The notes under the pieces were generated by a model. The model was not told where the DNA came from and did no database searches. It was given only the letters and a program-made list of their open reading frames with translations. Positions 6,170 through 6,423 of a stretch of DNA of 6,423 bases are shown here, piece by piece; the stretch's first letter is position 1; each line of letters opens with the position of its first letter. The position numbers and the translations under genes are program-made. Source of the stretch: Chamaesiphon sp. (GTDB lineage: Bacteria > Cyanobacteriota > Cyanobacteriia > Cyanobacteriales > Chamaesiphonaceae); the NCBI GenBank assembly GCA_020059425.1, contig JAGVCD010000255.1, positions 1 through 6,423 of the forward strand, in the 5' to 3' direction.

Positions 6170-6189
6170 TCTAAGACTCAAAACAATTC

Positions 6190-6420
6190 TTAGTCTTCAT
6201 ACAGACGGCATTCAGCCGCATCTGGATTATCTTCACAATAGATCTCAAGCGAATTCTTAACAGGTCCTTGGTGAGACTTAGCCGCTAGCAGTTCTTCTAA
6301 GGTGTCGGCAGCAACTGCACACTCTGGGGAATCAGCACCCTTAGTATCACAGAGATTGGCGACTTCTTTCCGAGCTTCTTCAATACGTTCAGCAAGAGTG
6401 ATATCGTTAGCGTTTGTCAT
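6190..6420 (-). CDS. cp12: CP12, redox-controlled scaffold of the GAPDH-PRK complex
   Basis: 76 residues, complete, with ATG at 6420 only three bases from the window edge, so its promoter is outside. CP12 forms disulfides in oxidising (dark) conditions and links GAPDH to phosphoribulokinase, switching off the Calvin-Benson cycle. Both Cys pairs are present: Cys24-X9-Cys34 (LCDTKGADSPECAV) for the PRK side and Cys62-X8-Cys71 in YCEDNPDAAECRLYED, whose acidic tail inserts into the GAPDH active site. Length and C-terminus fit the family. One departure is the core motif usually written AWDxVEEL: here it is AADTLEEL, with the Trp replaced by Ala. A strong terminator follows and a second CP12-like gene lies downstream on the same strand. 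Function is secure from the C-terminal loop; the effect of the Trp loss on complex assembly is unknown. Confidence 0.95.
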   Translation of the reverse strand: MTNANDITLAERIEEARKEVANLCDTKGADSPECAVAADTLEELLAAKSHQGPVKNSLEIYCEDNPDAAECRLYED

Positions 6421-6423
6421 AAA

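Noticed and set aside
1..6423. Mobile element, phage, CRISPR or defence system
   Set aside because: No transposase, integrase, terminal repeats, spaced direct repeats or defence-type domains were found; all recognised genes are housekeeping or regulatory.

Overview
The window looks like cyanobacterial chromosome. The evidence is two CP12-type proteins, an AbrB regulator of the cyanobacterial type (DNA-binding domain at the C-terminus), and about 14 copies of CGATCG, the core of the cyanobacterial HIP1 repeat, where about 1.6 are expected by chance. Genus cannot be read with confidence. No tRNA, rRNA, CRISPR array, insertion sequence or phage gene is visible. Genes are tightly packed and no gap exceeds 300 bases.

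The left two thirds are read on the + strand. The window opens inside smc; its 3' part holds the second half of the coiled coil, the hinge and the C-terminal ATPase half. After 28 bases comes a double PRC-barrel protein with a long Pro-rich, acidic, disordered tail carrying repeated Trp-acidic motifs, probably co-transcribed with smc. A 14-bp hairpin then precedes a small J-domain protein with a TPR-like C-terminus. A 155-base gap with a plausible promoter leads to a cyAbrB regulator, followed by a small putative secreted four-cysteine protein that starts at a non-ATG codon.

The right third is read on the - strand. fabD (malonyl-CoA:ACP transacylase) converges on the secreted-protein gene, and their stop codons share TTAA. 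Upstream of fabD lie two CP12-type genes in tandem. The one at the right edge has the canonical CX8C C-terminal loop that contacts GAPDH. The one nearer fabD keeps the N-terminal Cys pair but has a shrunken CX4C C-terminus. Each CP12 gene is followed by its own rho-independent terminator.

Functionally the window mixes chromosome organisation (SMC), possible chaperone recruitment (J protein), global carbon/nitrogen-type transcription control (cyAbrB), the entry step of fatty-acid elongation (FabD) and redox control of the Calvin cycle (CP12). Nothing shows that these form one pathway. The most interesting signals are the divergent CP12 paralogue, the Trp-acidic tail of the PRC protein and the four-cysteine secreted protein.
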